64,000 nt of DNA, from assembly GCF_905475465.1 (NCBI RefSeq), contig NC_062241.1, positions 5,828,001 through 5,892,000 on the forward strand, written 5' to 3'. The DNA is from Pieris napi. Lineage: Eukaryota; Arthropoda; Insecta; Lepidoptera; Pieridae. The notes below the pieces were generated by a model. That model did not search any database and had not been told where the DNA came from. It saw only the letters and a list, made by a program, of their open reading frames with translations. A program made the translations under genes and the position numbers. Below, in pieces: positions 39,501-45,100 of this stretch. Numbering within the stretch: the first letter of the stretch is position 1; every line of letters starts with the position of its first letter.

Positions 39501-42220
39501 GTAATAATATGCCTAAATATTCATTCAATGCTTATAAATAAGATTTAAAATCGTTTGTTTTACTGAGATAAGAAGCGGTTGGTCGTTATAGCCGATGAAT
39601 ATCGATAAAATTTCGTCGTTGTAAGCGATATGTCGCTGTATCCGATGTTGTTATAAGCGGTTTGTTTACTGAATAGTTTAATAGGGATTCGGACGGGACC
39701 ATACAATCTGGTTGTAATAACCGATAGGTCGTTGTAAACGATGTCGTTATAAATGGTTTTGACTGTATATATTATTATTATTTTTATATATATATTATTA
39801 TTATTATTAATATAAAGAAAGATTTGATTGTTTGCATTGAATAGGCTCCGAACCTACTGGACGGATTTGAAATTCTTTTACCATCAACATACACTATAGA
39901 ACATTTTCAAAAATGTTAGGGTTCTCTATGAAATTACAATAGTGTAATACAACCCAAGATGTGAAATAGATCAATAAAAAATCATATTTACATACGTTGC
40001 GGAAACTGTTGACAATAGTGCAAAATGATGTACTACAGTTTTATAGAAGACGTCAATATCTACGAAAACGTCCGCGATTCCATATGGCTAACACAAAAAT
40101 ATAATTTTTGCATTTAAAAGTTTATTTACCGCGAAAATATTTAGATTTACTATAGAATATCGTGCTACGACCTAATTAATGTGGGTGGAACCGCAGAACA
40201 CAGCTAGTATTATGTACACCGAGTGCTTATTATTATAGTTTCTTTAATTTTGTGTTTTTTTTTTAAATGAGGAGAAGTTTCATCATAATGAAGAGTGATA
40301 ACTGATAACATTTTCGTCACACTTTGTTTGTTTATGAAATCGATTTAATAATACTTTTTACGAAAATTTTATCACTTAATTCTATGTTAATCGTTTTTTA
40401 ACAAATTTAATAAATTTCAGATCTTTGCCTCATGCTGCGTAGTACTTCGCGACATCTGGTCTCGTTCTGCGCCCGCGCAGACTGTATCCTGGTGGGCTCG
40501 CGCTCTCGCAGCTCGGCTGGTGGCCAGGGCTGCCACCGCTTCGCAAGCGACTGACGCGGCACACGTGAGGGCTGCCACTGCCGCCTTGTCAGCCCTAACT
40601 GAGTTGGTGTTGGCGGCACCTACGGCCGGACGTAAGTGTTTCTGATTCTAAAACGCAGAAGTTAGAACCGTGTTTGTAACGATACTTCAATACAATTTAA
40701 TGTTGTTGAATGTTTAAAATACGGGTCATTAAGGCAGATTCCTCATTGGCTTAAAAATACCGTAAAATATATATATATATATTTTTAATAAACGACATGC
40801 TTTCCAAGATGAAAAAGGAACTTTCATTACGAATTATTGAAATCGTATATCTTAATATAACATACATATATTGCATTTAACATTATCTAGTCTGAATTAA
40901 AAATCATAAAATTGATAATTCTTACTTCTTTTTGCGGCTCTAGATGATCCTCACAGAGGTAAGAAGTTTATAAAATAACATACAGGTTGTAATTTCTTAA
41001 TAAAACACGGAAACGATAACTAAACTAAACAAAGTAACAAAAAAAAAATCTAATGTTTTAATTTTCAGTATTTCAGGTTTTTTTTTTCATGTTTCTCAGA
41101 TTCGATTCTGGCAAGCGTTTTCATTTCCGACTAAAGCCACAAATTCGCAATAATAAATGCATTTTTGTATCTGTTTAATATAAAATGAAGTATTTTTAAA
41201 ATTCCACAGTATATAGCTATTTTAAAAATGTTTGGTTACACCATATAAAAATATATAATATATGTTTTAATATCCACAGGCGTCCAATTACTTTGGCTTC
41301 TAGTGCCTATAGTGATATCTTATTTGCGCGAGGGAAATGCGCTCTCTGCAGCCCCAGCACACGTCCGCACGCTTCACGACTTCGCGCTGCAATGGCTTAT
41401 GAAGATTGGACCACAGCACCCACAGGTCTGTCTACCCTCATTTTTAGAAAGTAATTTGGGAAATTAAATCGACTTCAAATACCTGTCAATATTATTTCTG
41501 TGGTCATAGATCAGACAATGATAAGTACATTCATGTGTGTGTTTCATATTTTAATAGTTCCTTCAAGATTTCTTAATAATTTAATTGCTTGTCCTGTTAA
41601 GTAATAAAATTGCATTTATTATATTCTGACCTATGGCCACAGATTTTTAATAGTAACATCCATATCCATATATGTCCATATTTAAAAAAATTATCGAACT
41701 GGTTTTTTTGACTCTTATCTTAGTTAGAATATTCAATACTTATTTATATACAGGCTGTGGAATAATGAATTGATAATATGGTAACTGCGGGTAGAGGACA
41801 TTTTACGTTTAGCTTAACGCAAGTAAAGACAAGATAATCGGGATGGCGTGCATTATTTCAAACGCTAAACATATTTTGTTAGAATGAAAATAATATGCTG
41901 TTTAAACTAAGCAACACAAAAAAGCAATCAATTTAACCAACATGAGCTCAGCGACTCAGTTGTTTAGTGGGCCCATACTTTAAGTGACAGCTTCACCTAT
42001 TACACATTAAACAAAAAATATAAATAATTAAAATAACAATATTTTTCAGGAATTCAAAGCGATAATGCAGCAATCATCTGAACTTCGCACCAAACTAGAA
42101 AACGCAGTGAAAGCGAACCAAAACAGTCGTAACTCTGGCCCAGTACAGCGTCCGGTGTTCGAGTCCCGTCCGAACAAACCCGCCATACAGCTGAAGACCG
42201 ACTTCAGTGACTTTAGATAA
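6511..42220 (+). CDS. HEATR5B: HEAT repeat-containing protein 5B, 38 coding exons
   Basis: This is the orthologue of vertebrate HEATR5B, fly CG2747 and yeast Laa1: a very large cytosolic HEAT-repeat protein that binds the AP-1 clathrin adaptor at the trans-Golgi and endosomes. The joined exons give 6183 bases, or 2060 residues plus stop; human HEATR5B has about 2070. Every junction is GT-AG and the phases match throughout. The start (MEVSHSLTLNES) and the end (IQLKTDFSDFR) both align with the family ends. Landmarks include FIFEWLRFLDKVLVAA (exon 1), KSLKSAES (3), LRGGTSFLK (6), WRNSFPRSAKELE (12), SGSGALEHDP (16), GPELQ (19), QMFAPRHIN (20), LHLSDLVRMAF (25), RDINDLRR (26) and GKSLVFACLE (33). 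Two acidic, low-similarity segments lie at residues about 1178-1218 and 1440-1465. Introns are swollen by transposons. Exon coordinates are in the four following entries. Confidence 0.95.
6662..7125 (+). mobile_element. pogo/Tigger-like element, internally deleted
   Basis: The inverted ends CAGTGGTACCTCAATAT and, on the opposite strand, CAAGTGGTACCTCAACAT are flanked by TA duplications (6660-6661 and 7126-7127). CAG-starting ends with a TA target are typical of pogo/Tigger elements. Inside, 6889-6949 reads MDPKMMSIELKGEIIEKQEH, which resembles the N-terminus of Tigger transposases. The rest of the transposase is missing. It lies in HEATR5B intron 1, starting 23 bases after the donor. Confidence 0.7.
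8728..8990 (+). repeat. dispersed repeat family R1, copy 1
   Basis: The block near 8806-8890 (CATTTACTGCCAGTTCTCAA, then GTAGAACGGAAGAGAAG) recurs at 56820-56910 and inverted at 10571-10650. It looks like the 3' part of a retroelement, of unassigned type, in HEATR5B intron 3. Confidence 0.6.
9649..10011 (+). mobile_element. non-autonomous Helitron-like element H1
   Basis: The 5' end starts TCTTAATATATATAAATTACG and continues with the Lepidopteran motif GTGTCACGTTGTTTGTCCGC. The 3' end is CTAG at 10008-10011. The insertion lies between A (9648) and T (10012), as for Helitrons. A short stem-forming stretch (CACAGCAACGCTTGGCTG) precedes the end. No coding capacity. It starts 12 bases after the donor of HEATR5B exon 5. 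Confidence 0.7.
10571..10790 (-). repeat. dispersed repeat family R1, copy 2 (inverted)
   Basis: This matches copy 1 on the opposite strand (AAAAAGAGTGGCGGAAAGTT...), with some divergence, and includes the upstream part resembling the start of the copy at 56728. It lies in HEATR5B intron 6. Confidence 0.55.
10820..11321 (+). mobile_element. MITE family M, copy A (GAAGTnnnACTTC ends)
   Basis: The left end TTTTTTGAAGTGAAACTTCT is repeated again inside at 10916. The right end AAGTTTCACTTCTTACGTG is followed by GTACACG repeats, CACGCACACA and a T run. Copies B and C share both ends. The T-rich end stops 7 bases before HEATR5B exon 7, so the repeat seems to provide part of the polypyrimidine tract. 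Confidence 0.6.
11685..11832 (+). repeat. fold-back repeat, copy 1 (left arm truncated)
   Basis: The core CTTCAGTCACCGTGACCACG and CACGCTGTAAAGCA, then an arm ending TTAAAGAAAAAGC on the opposite strand, are shared with 13583-13745. It lies in HEATR5B intron 7. Confidence 0.55.
11985..12172 (-). repeat. tRNA-derived SINE, copy 1 (minus strand)
   Basis: On the minus strand a B-box-like GTGCGTTCGAATC follows an A-box-like region (TTGGCCTTGAGCG). Further along are GTGTGTCAGACAC and GATCACCTACTTGTC, shared with the SINE at 44851. It ends 24 bases before HEATR5B exon 8. Confidence 0.55.
13325..14008. mobile_element. TIR element with perfect 8-bp target duplication
   Basis: The ends are perfect 30-base inverted repeats beginning CATTGATATACAAAAAACCC and ending in GATGCACA. 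They are flanked by the identical octamers GAAGAAAC at 13317-13324 and 14009-14016. An 8-bp duplication suggests the hAT or P class. No transposase is encoded, so it is non-autonomous. It holds a hairpin (AAATGAGCGCA arms near 13382-13415) and a nested fold-back repeat at 13583-13745. It lies in HEATR5B intron 9. Confidence 0.8.
13583..13745. repeat. fold-back repeat, copy 2, nested in the TIR element
   Basis: Arms TTTACAACTATTTAACAT (13630-13647) and ATGTTAAATAGTTGTAAA (13724-13741) are exact inverse partners around the core CACCGTGACCACGCACGC. The left arm extends to TTTAAAGAAAAAAC and matches the right arm of copy 1. Confidence 0.65.
14715..14985 (+). mobile_element. non-LTR retrotransposon 3' tail remnant
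   Basis: Non-coding remnant ending CAAGGAGATGGCACTATGAG and then AAGAAGAAA, a 3' end common in Lepidopteran non-LTR elements. No reading frame survives. It lies in HEATR5B intron 10. Confidence 0.45.
15026..15503 (+). mobile_element. MITE family M, copy B
   Basis: The left end TTTTGAAGTGAAACTTCTTA is followed by AGGCGCATGAG. The right end AAAGAAGTTTCATTTCTGAC leads into GTACGCACGCAC and a T run. It has the same architecture as copies A and C, with a diverged interior, and ends 43 bases before HEATR5B exon 11. Confidence 0.6.
16850..17225 (+). pseudogene. Crypton-like tyrosine recombinase remnant (N-terminal part)
   Basis: A start MSINTDDTDENLIPP lies at 16996. After a break, another frame reads LLPEKSRKAYDKCYQDF near 17068-17120, then a stop near 17222. 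The pattern LPEKSRKAYDKCYQDFMAW resembles the N-terminal segment of tyrosine recombinase-type transposon proteins common in insect genomes. The catalytic domain is absent. It lies in HEATR5B intron 12. The family call is tentative. Confidence 0.4.
17680..17872. mobile_element. 193-bp MITE
   Basis: Inverted ends AGATACCGGCAAACATCTTG and, from the other side, AGATACCGGCAAACTTCTTG. The flanks GTAT (17676-17679 and 17873-17876) are identical, giving a possible 4-bp duplication. The centre is GC-rich, with no coding frame. It ends 29 bases upstream of HEATR5B exon 14. Confidence 0.7.
18655..18930 (+). repeat. Helitron-like 5' part, interrupted by the DIRS element
   Basis: TCTTATATAAAATTCTCGTG followed by TCACAATGTTCGTTCCC resembles the 5' end of a Lepidopteran Helitron-like family. 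No CTAG end is found before the DIRS boundary at 18931, so it may be truncated. Confidence 0.35.
18948..19113 (+). repeat. DIRS left inverted terminal repeat
   Basis: The 166 bases run from GACGTCCGAGGTCC to GTTCTTGTTCATTGTT and are the near-perfect reverse complement of 23707-23872. A further 17 unique bases (TATTATGTGTTCCGTTT) lie outside it and recur inverted only in the internal complementary region. Confidence 0.9.
19261..20230 (+). pseudogene. DIRS gag-like remnant
   Basis: A 61-codon start (MANESAKIGVNVL...SSEDEE-type serine/acidic stretch at 19261-19446) is followed by broken frames, such as CFGQTLKHVIEDLDKIPTPL at 19868-19927. The position between the left repeat and the RT fits gag; the sequence itself is not diagnostic. 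Confidence 0.45.
20524..21660 (+). pseudogene. DIRS reverse transcriptase remnant
   Basis: Frame one (to 21084) encodes KGDWMVKLDHRQSYYHVPI (about 20899-20955) and LPIGLAIAPKMFASVTNW (about 21016-21069), matching DIRS RT motifs. Frame two (21103-21654) continues with VFLNDYLLVHQD, in which the first Asp of the usual DD pair reads Asn, then GWTINREKS. A stop at 21082 lies between the two frames. TDASDLQWGALI near 21592-21630 begins the RNase H domain. Confidence 0.75.
21670..22080 (+). pseudogene. DIRS RNase H and linker remnant
   Basis: LQSDSKTVVSYIKNEGG (about 21757-21810) carries the RNase H Asp and the following helix. In another frame ADYLSRN and RWGTPEIDLFASR (21886-22030) match the RT-RNase H C-terminal end of DIRS-like elements. 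The domain is split over at least two frames. Confidence 0.65.
22107..23370 (+). pseudogene. DIRS tyrosine recombinase remnant
   Basis: The N-terminal, SAM-like part reads STRKTYYAPIWYKWVNWC near 22405-22460. The box I arginine context LLASGHRVHDLTLL is at about 22850-22890. Downstream, past stops, come TPTIFGGW, SGIEASRGT and ANWRHESTLKIYYCR (about 23250-23300), containing the H..E/S and tyrosine region of the YR fold. Several in-frame stops break it. In an active element this enzyme integrates circular DNA by strand exchange. Confidence 0.7.
23574..23672 (+). repeat. DIRS internal complementary region
   Basis: The first half (CTCATAATGGACCTCGG through CGGAACACATAATA) is the reverse complement of the left outer end from 18931. 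The second half (TAGAAATTTTACC through GACGTCCGAGGTCCA) is the reverse complement of the right outer end up to 23917. This joined-ends arrangement is the known template for end repair in DIRS replication. Confidence 0.85.
23707..23872 (+). repeat. DIRS right inverted terminal repeat
   Basis: This 166-base partner of 18948-19113 is followed by about 45 unique bases (TTAGGAAACATAATAC... to 23917) found inverted in the internal complementary region. Confidence 0.9.
24174..25431 (-). mobile_element. mariner element, rosa-like (DD41D type)
   Basis: The complete element is 1258 bases with TA duplications at 24172-24173 and 25432-25433. The inverted ends are AAGGGTTTTTCAACAAGAAC and, on the opposite strand, AAGGGTATTTCAACAAGAAG. 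It lies in HEATR5B intron 16, antisense to the gene, with its left end 17-19 bases past the exon 16 donor. The transposase is described separately. Confidence 0.9.
24280..25318 (-). pseudogene. mariner transposase, frameshifted
   Basis: The start Met at 25318 (MNSISLENRIKIIQIHY) opens a helix-turn-helix DNA-binding part. The catalytic region has IFSDEAHFHLSGY (first Asp) and MWFQQDGATCHTA (second Asp). Near 24500 the frame breaks: after ERIISR the protein continues in another frame with DLTPLDYFLWGYVKDRVY, holding the third Asp, and ends at 24280. Some residues that usually precede this third-Asp block seem to be missing, so a small deletion probably caused the shift. Adding the lost residues would give a spacing near 41 between the second and third Asp, hence rosa/DD41D; that is an inference. 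Not functional as read. Confidence 0.85.
26144..26188 (-). repeat. MITE family M, end fragment
   Basis: On the minus strand TTTTTGAAGTGAAAACTTCT then TTAGCGGCG matches the left end of family M. It stops 8 bases before HEATR5B exon 17, so the exon 17 acceptor lies against the repeat. Confidence 0.5.
26427..26600 (+). repeat. tRNA-derived SINE, copy 2
   Basis: B-box-like GTGTGTTCGAATCC after GTGGCTCTTAAGC, then GTGTTGGTCAG and CTGATCACCTGCAAC. It is a diverged relative of the SINEs at 11985 and 44851, in HEATR5B intron 17. Confidence 0.5.
27136..27246 (+). repeat. non-LTR 3' tail family T, copy 1
   Basis: TTTAAAGGCCGGAACGCACT through CTGCCCGTTTGCCCC and an A run. Copies are at 38545-38651 (plus) and 60992-61073 (minus). 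It is a common Lepidopteran retroposon 3' end; the source LINE is unassigned. Confidence 0.6.
28943..29461. mobile_element. PIF/Harbinger-type MITE, copy 1
   Basis: The element is 519 bases with ends CGCCCGAACCCAATAA and its exact inverse, flanked by TAA (28940-28942 and 29462-29464). A 3-bp TAA duplication is characteristic of PIF/Harbinger. There is no transposase. An inverted second copy lies at 55373-55890. It is in HEATR5B intron 20. Confidence 0.8.
29815..29967 (-). mobile_element. Helitron-like element H7
   Basis: Read on the minus strand it starts TCTTTATTATAATAC and ends GGTTCGCTAG, between A and T. It carries the family stretch ending CGATTC-like, here ACTGATTTTGATGAATTTTT. It is 153 bases and starts 29 bases past the exon 21 donor. 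Confidence 0.6.
31572..31911 (+). mobile_element. Helitron-like element H3, apparently chimeric
   Basis: The 5' part (ATTACGTGTCACGTTGTTTG, TCCGCTATGGAC) belongs to the H1 family. The 3' part (CAGATGGCGCTACAGTCGG, GACAACGTCTGTGGG, CTAG at 31908-31911) belongs to the H4 family. The switch lies near 31700-31790. It is in HEATR5B intron 23. Confidence 0.6.
34190..34569 (-). mobile_element. Helitron-like element H2 (inverted copy of H1)
   Basis: It matches H1 over its whole length on the opposite strand. The 3' terminal CTAG has become CTGG. The shared block around AACACAGCGCCATCTGTTAG is recognisable. It is in HEATR5B intron 28. Confidence 0.65.
34641..34875 (-). mobile_element. Helitron-like element H5
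   Basis: On the minus strand it starts TCTATACAAATATATTATAG and ends CGGGCCGCTAG, between A and T, and includes ACTGGACCGATTTTAAAAA. It is 235 bases in HEATR5B intron 28, 47 bases before exon 29. Confidence 0.6.
35092..35460 (+). mobile_element. MITE family M, copy C
   Basis: Left end TTTTTGAAGTTATACTTCTT then TAGGCGCG. Right end AAAGAAGTATAACTTCTTAC then GCGCGTACATAAGTACACGC and a T run. It begins 13 bases past the donor of HEATR5B exon 29. Confidence 0.65.
35961..36230. mobile_element. TIR element with G-run subterminal repeats
   Basis: Inverted ends GAGCGTTCAAGTATTACGT and, on the other strand, GACCGTTCAAGTATTACGT. The inner flanks are GGGGGGAGGGGG on the left and 13 G in a row near 36183-36195 on the right. 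About 270 bases in HEATR5B intron 30. The precise boundary and duplication are unclear. Confidence 0.6.
38545..38651 (+). repeat. non-LTR 3' tail family T, copy 2
   Basis: TTTAAAGGCCGGCAACGCAC and CTCGCGAGCCCTCTG through a GTTCTATAGAAAAAAA tail. It is in HEATR5B intron 34. Confidence 0.6.
39066..39765 (-). mobile_element. pogo-like element, deleted
   Basis: Inverted ends CAGTCAAAACCGGTTATAAC and, on the other strand, CAGTCAAAACCATTTATAAC, flanked by TA on both sides (39064-39065 and 39766-39767). Subterminal copies of GTCGTTATAA/GTTGTAA-type motifs recur near 39590-39740. A 74-codon minus-strand frame (39304-39528) ends KKKQTKMTDYFCT, like the C-terminus of Tigger/CENP-B-type transposases. 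It is in HEATR5B intron 35. Confidence 0.65.
39785..40207 (+). mobile_element. Helitron-like element H6
   Basis: It contains the family phrase GAATAGGCTCCGAACCTACT then GGACGGATTTGAAATTCTTT, and ends GCAGAACACAGCTAG at 40204-40207, followed by T. The 5' end is uncertain because of flanking AT repeats. Confidence 0.5.
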
Positions 42221-44120
42221 GACAACAAAATGTATGCGATTTAACGGCTAACCAATCGTTAGTACAACTCGTAAAATATAGAAATCCAAATGCGTTTCAA
42301 TATTTTTTACTCAGAATTCCGTTGAAATATTTTTATTGACCTTAAAATTTGATCTAAACAGCCAATACCTTTTTCTAAAAAATAAGTGGTGAAAGATTTT
42401 TGCATAAACCGAAAGTGATAAAATGTTCCTAAGACAATGTCGCCATACAAGCTTTGGTATACGGAAATTGTTTATTCCAGTCGTTCTCATTTTTCAATTA
42501 GCCAAGTTAATTTTCTTATCTGCATGGTCACGGTTAAATGCAGTGTCAGCAGATATTATTAAAATATAGGAAAGCTTAATATTATTTTTAACTATAAATT
42601 GTTTTAGCACTTAAGTAAATATCATTTAGGAGTTAGACGAATTTTGATGGATTTTAGTATCATAGGTTTATTAGACATGACTAAAACGACTATATATTTT
42701 AAAATATTCACATTAATTTTAGCGTTGCTTTATTTATAACTGAGTGATTAATTTTGTCAGCCATTTTAACTTAATATTAAGAGATATTAATGTAATAATT
42801 ATTTATGCATTTTAGACTAAGGATATGTATTAGAATATATACTTCAAGAGCATAGCTCTTTAATAAATATTAACAAATAATTTGACCTTATTTCATATAC
42901 AATAAGATACTGTGATGGAGATTAAATTCTAAAGGTTCAATTTAACCATGAATAAAACCTGTGATAACATATTGGTTTGCCAAAATATGAATTCATAAAT
43001 CTCTCTGCCTTTTACTTTTATATGAGGCTTTTTAATTATTTTATTTTAATTATAATAAATATAAAATATTAGAACTATTCTGCTTTTTTATTTCACAATC
43101 TCGCCGTCGCGTTCGTATTGTATAGCCAACTCCGTTCCGAAATTATTAGATATATATATTTATAATTCGTAATTTCTGTATCAAAACTCCAAACTTGGTA
43201 AAGCTTAAATATAAAACATTTTATCTGTGTATGTTAGCGATACAAGCAGGAATACTTAATAGTAGTTACTAAAAAAATAGTTTGATACTATTTATCTATC
43301 AGTTTTAATTTATTTTACTTAAAACCGTAACCACATAATTAAAATAATTTTTGTCTCATTGTTAATCGCCTTGATAGTTTAAGTTTACCATAACTATCGA
43401 AATATTCTGAACACATAACCAATTTATATTTTAATTATACATGTATGGTTCCTGGGTCAGCGGGATGCTTTCTCATACTCACAAAATATAACAATAACTC
43501 GTATAACAAAATAATACATGCTAATTAATTAAATGTTAAATGCTATGAATTGAAATGCTAGGATGTGCTTATAAAATGCTTAAGAGAGTACATGCCTCTG
43601 GCTATACTCTTGGGATGTAATTACGCCGATTTAGGTAGTCGCGAGTCGCTTAAAAAACTAAGAAGTGAGCAAAATGTGCAGCCTAGGGTCGTACAATATC
43701 TTTTTAATATATATTAGTTAAAACTTGTGATAGGCGGACAAGCTTTTATTAAAATCCAGCAATGACTGGAGCGGTGGGACAAACAATCGCTATAAAAAAT
43801 ATATAAAGCATAAGCAATATATATATGTAGTATAATAATGCTTTCGTAATTGAGGAGGCGCTCTTTTAAAACATATTTGGATCAATTATAAAAATGATAG
43901 GATTCCTTTTCAACGTCATGCTTGCTTTCGTTACGTACCCTTAATTAGCCAATAAGTTTTTATTGATTTAGATAAGAAAACAGAATTTTAAGCTTATTTG
44001 TGTCAGTTTCGGTTATCTCATTTTCGTGTTGAGCTTATAGTATATTTATAAATATTAGGTCTGTTTTCATATATTAAAAGACAATAACAATTATTAGCAT
44101 TTATTCATTGATAATAATAA
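42221..44120. other. 3' flank between HEATR5B and TRMT61A
   Basis: AT-rich sequence with HEATR5B poly(A) candidates up to 43059 and reverse-strand AATAAA at 44100-44105 and near 43967, which could end TRMT61A transcripts. No ORF or recognisable repeat. Confidence 0.5.
42862..43059 (+). terminator. HEATR5B: candidate poly(A) signals of HEATR5B
   Basis: AATAAA occurs at 42862-42867, 42951-42956 and 43054-43059, giving 3' untranslated regions of about 640-840 bases. Which one is used cannot be told from sequence. Confidence 0.45.
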
Positions 44121-44720
44121 TCATAATCCACTTTCGTCCACGACTAACTTATCTTCTTCGCTGTCAGAGTCGCTCTTCATCTCAATCTCTGTCGATAGAC
44201 TTTTCCCATTCTCAGCTTCAGTGATTGGCAACTTTCCTGAAAGATAAAATCATTAAAAAGAAGTGTTTGAACTTTGAAGTGAAAAATTATAGCTTATCCA
44301 GTAGGTACAAAAACTAGGCTACATAAGAATACGCACCTAATTAACGCAAGCAAACGGTACAGACACATATTGAAATACTAAATAGCGTAAATAACCGTTA
44401 ACTCATAACGAGCAATTAAAGCTGTTAGTTTTTGATAAACATATGTATTTATTTATAACTATGCTTTTGCGAAGACCTTATCAACTGCAAGTCGATATCT
44501 CTATCCAAACTAAAATAAAAAACAAAAATTAAACTACTATTTAATGATTAAGGATTTCATGAGTATTATTGAGCCAGCTTGATAACTTACGCCTAAGAAA
44601 CGCTGGAGGTAGTGTGGCAACAGTTAAGTACCCTGTGTGCCCAGGCGTGGTCGCTGGCCAGGCTCCTACCACGTAGCTTTTGTCGCTTGAGGGTTTCTCA
44701 TCTACTGGGTTGTCACAGCT
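44121..44720 (-). CDS. TRMT61A: tRNA (adenine-58-N1) methyltransferase catalytic subunit, last two exons
   Basis: Two minus-strand exons, 44591-44720 and 44121-44236, join in frame (C|GA makes Arg) and stop with TGA at 44121-44123. Together they encode 80-81 residues. WPATTPGHTGYLTVATLPPA matches the family end, where human TRMT61A closes with GHTGYLTFATKTPG. TRMT61A, with TRMT6, places m1A at position 58 of tRNAs and uses S-adenosylmethionine. Here the protein continues past the human end with an acidic tail (KSDSDSEEDKLVVDESGL). The methyltransferase core is not encoded here, and upstream exons, which should lie at higher coordinates, were not found up to 64000. The gene is convergent with HEATR5B. 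Splice sites: acceptor CAG before 44236, donor GTAAGT after 44591, acceptor CAG before 44720. Confidence 0.8.
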
Positions 44721-44850
44721 CTGAGAATAACAAAAATAATGTTACTAATAAACAAAGCCCAAAAATATATTTTAAACCTAGGTAATTTAAAACAATCATT
44801 ATAATTTGATATCATTTTTATTACACCTAGTATGTAGTTACAAAAAGTGT

Positions 44851-45100
44851 TGACTTAGTGGCTAAAGCGTCTTAATCCTGAGGACGTACGTTCGAATCAC
44901 AGCTGTGACCAATGTCGCTGACATTTCACATTTGACATTTGACACAACGCGCGGAGCTGTGTCGCACCAATTTTTTTTAAATCCTTGCTCCTACGATCAA
45001 GGCAAACATCGTGAGAAAACCTTGCCTTAAACCCAAATTTAACGAAATGTGTCAGGCATAGAGGACTGATTACCCACTTGTCAATAAAAATAAAAATGAT
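44851..45100 (+). repeat. tRNA-derived SINE, copy 3
   Basis: A box TAGTGGCTAAAGCG at 44857-44870 and B box CGTTCGAATCA near 44890, then the body with ATCAAGGCAAACATCG, GTGTCAGGCATAGAGG and CTGATTACCCACTTGTC, and an AT-rich tail with AAT/AAA repeats. It is not a tRNA gene because no folded 3' half follows. Probably in a TRMT61A intron. Confidence 0.65.

Larger units (their letters stand above)
35699..42220 (+). other. HEATR5B: HEATR5B coding exons 30-38
   Basis: Exons: 30 35699-35794; 31 36354-36477; 32 36889-37040; 33 37529-37825; 34 38282-38491; 35 38847-38986; 36 40421-40631; 37 41280-41425; 38 42050-42220 including the TAA stop. They encode residues about 1546-2060. Phases at the exon ends are 1,2,1,1,1,0,1,0. 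Readable segments are RFHLLFGICMEAL (30-31), HTLGEGGPTGDLPPGKSLVF (33), LSLLPTILYLATEVL (34), FASCCVVLRDIW (36) and LHDFALQWLMKIGP (37). The C-terminal end AIQLKTDFSDFR resembles the vertebrate tail. Exon 30 is the least conserved, with a short acidic and basic linker. Confidence 0.91.

Noticed and set aside
44851..44905. Possible tRNA gene (A and B boxes)
   Set aside because: The boxes are followed by a SINE body rather than a tRNA 3' half, and related copies exist at 11985-12172 and 26427-26600.
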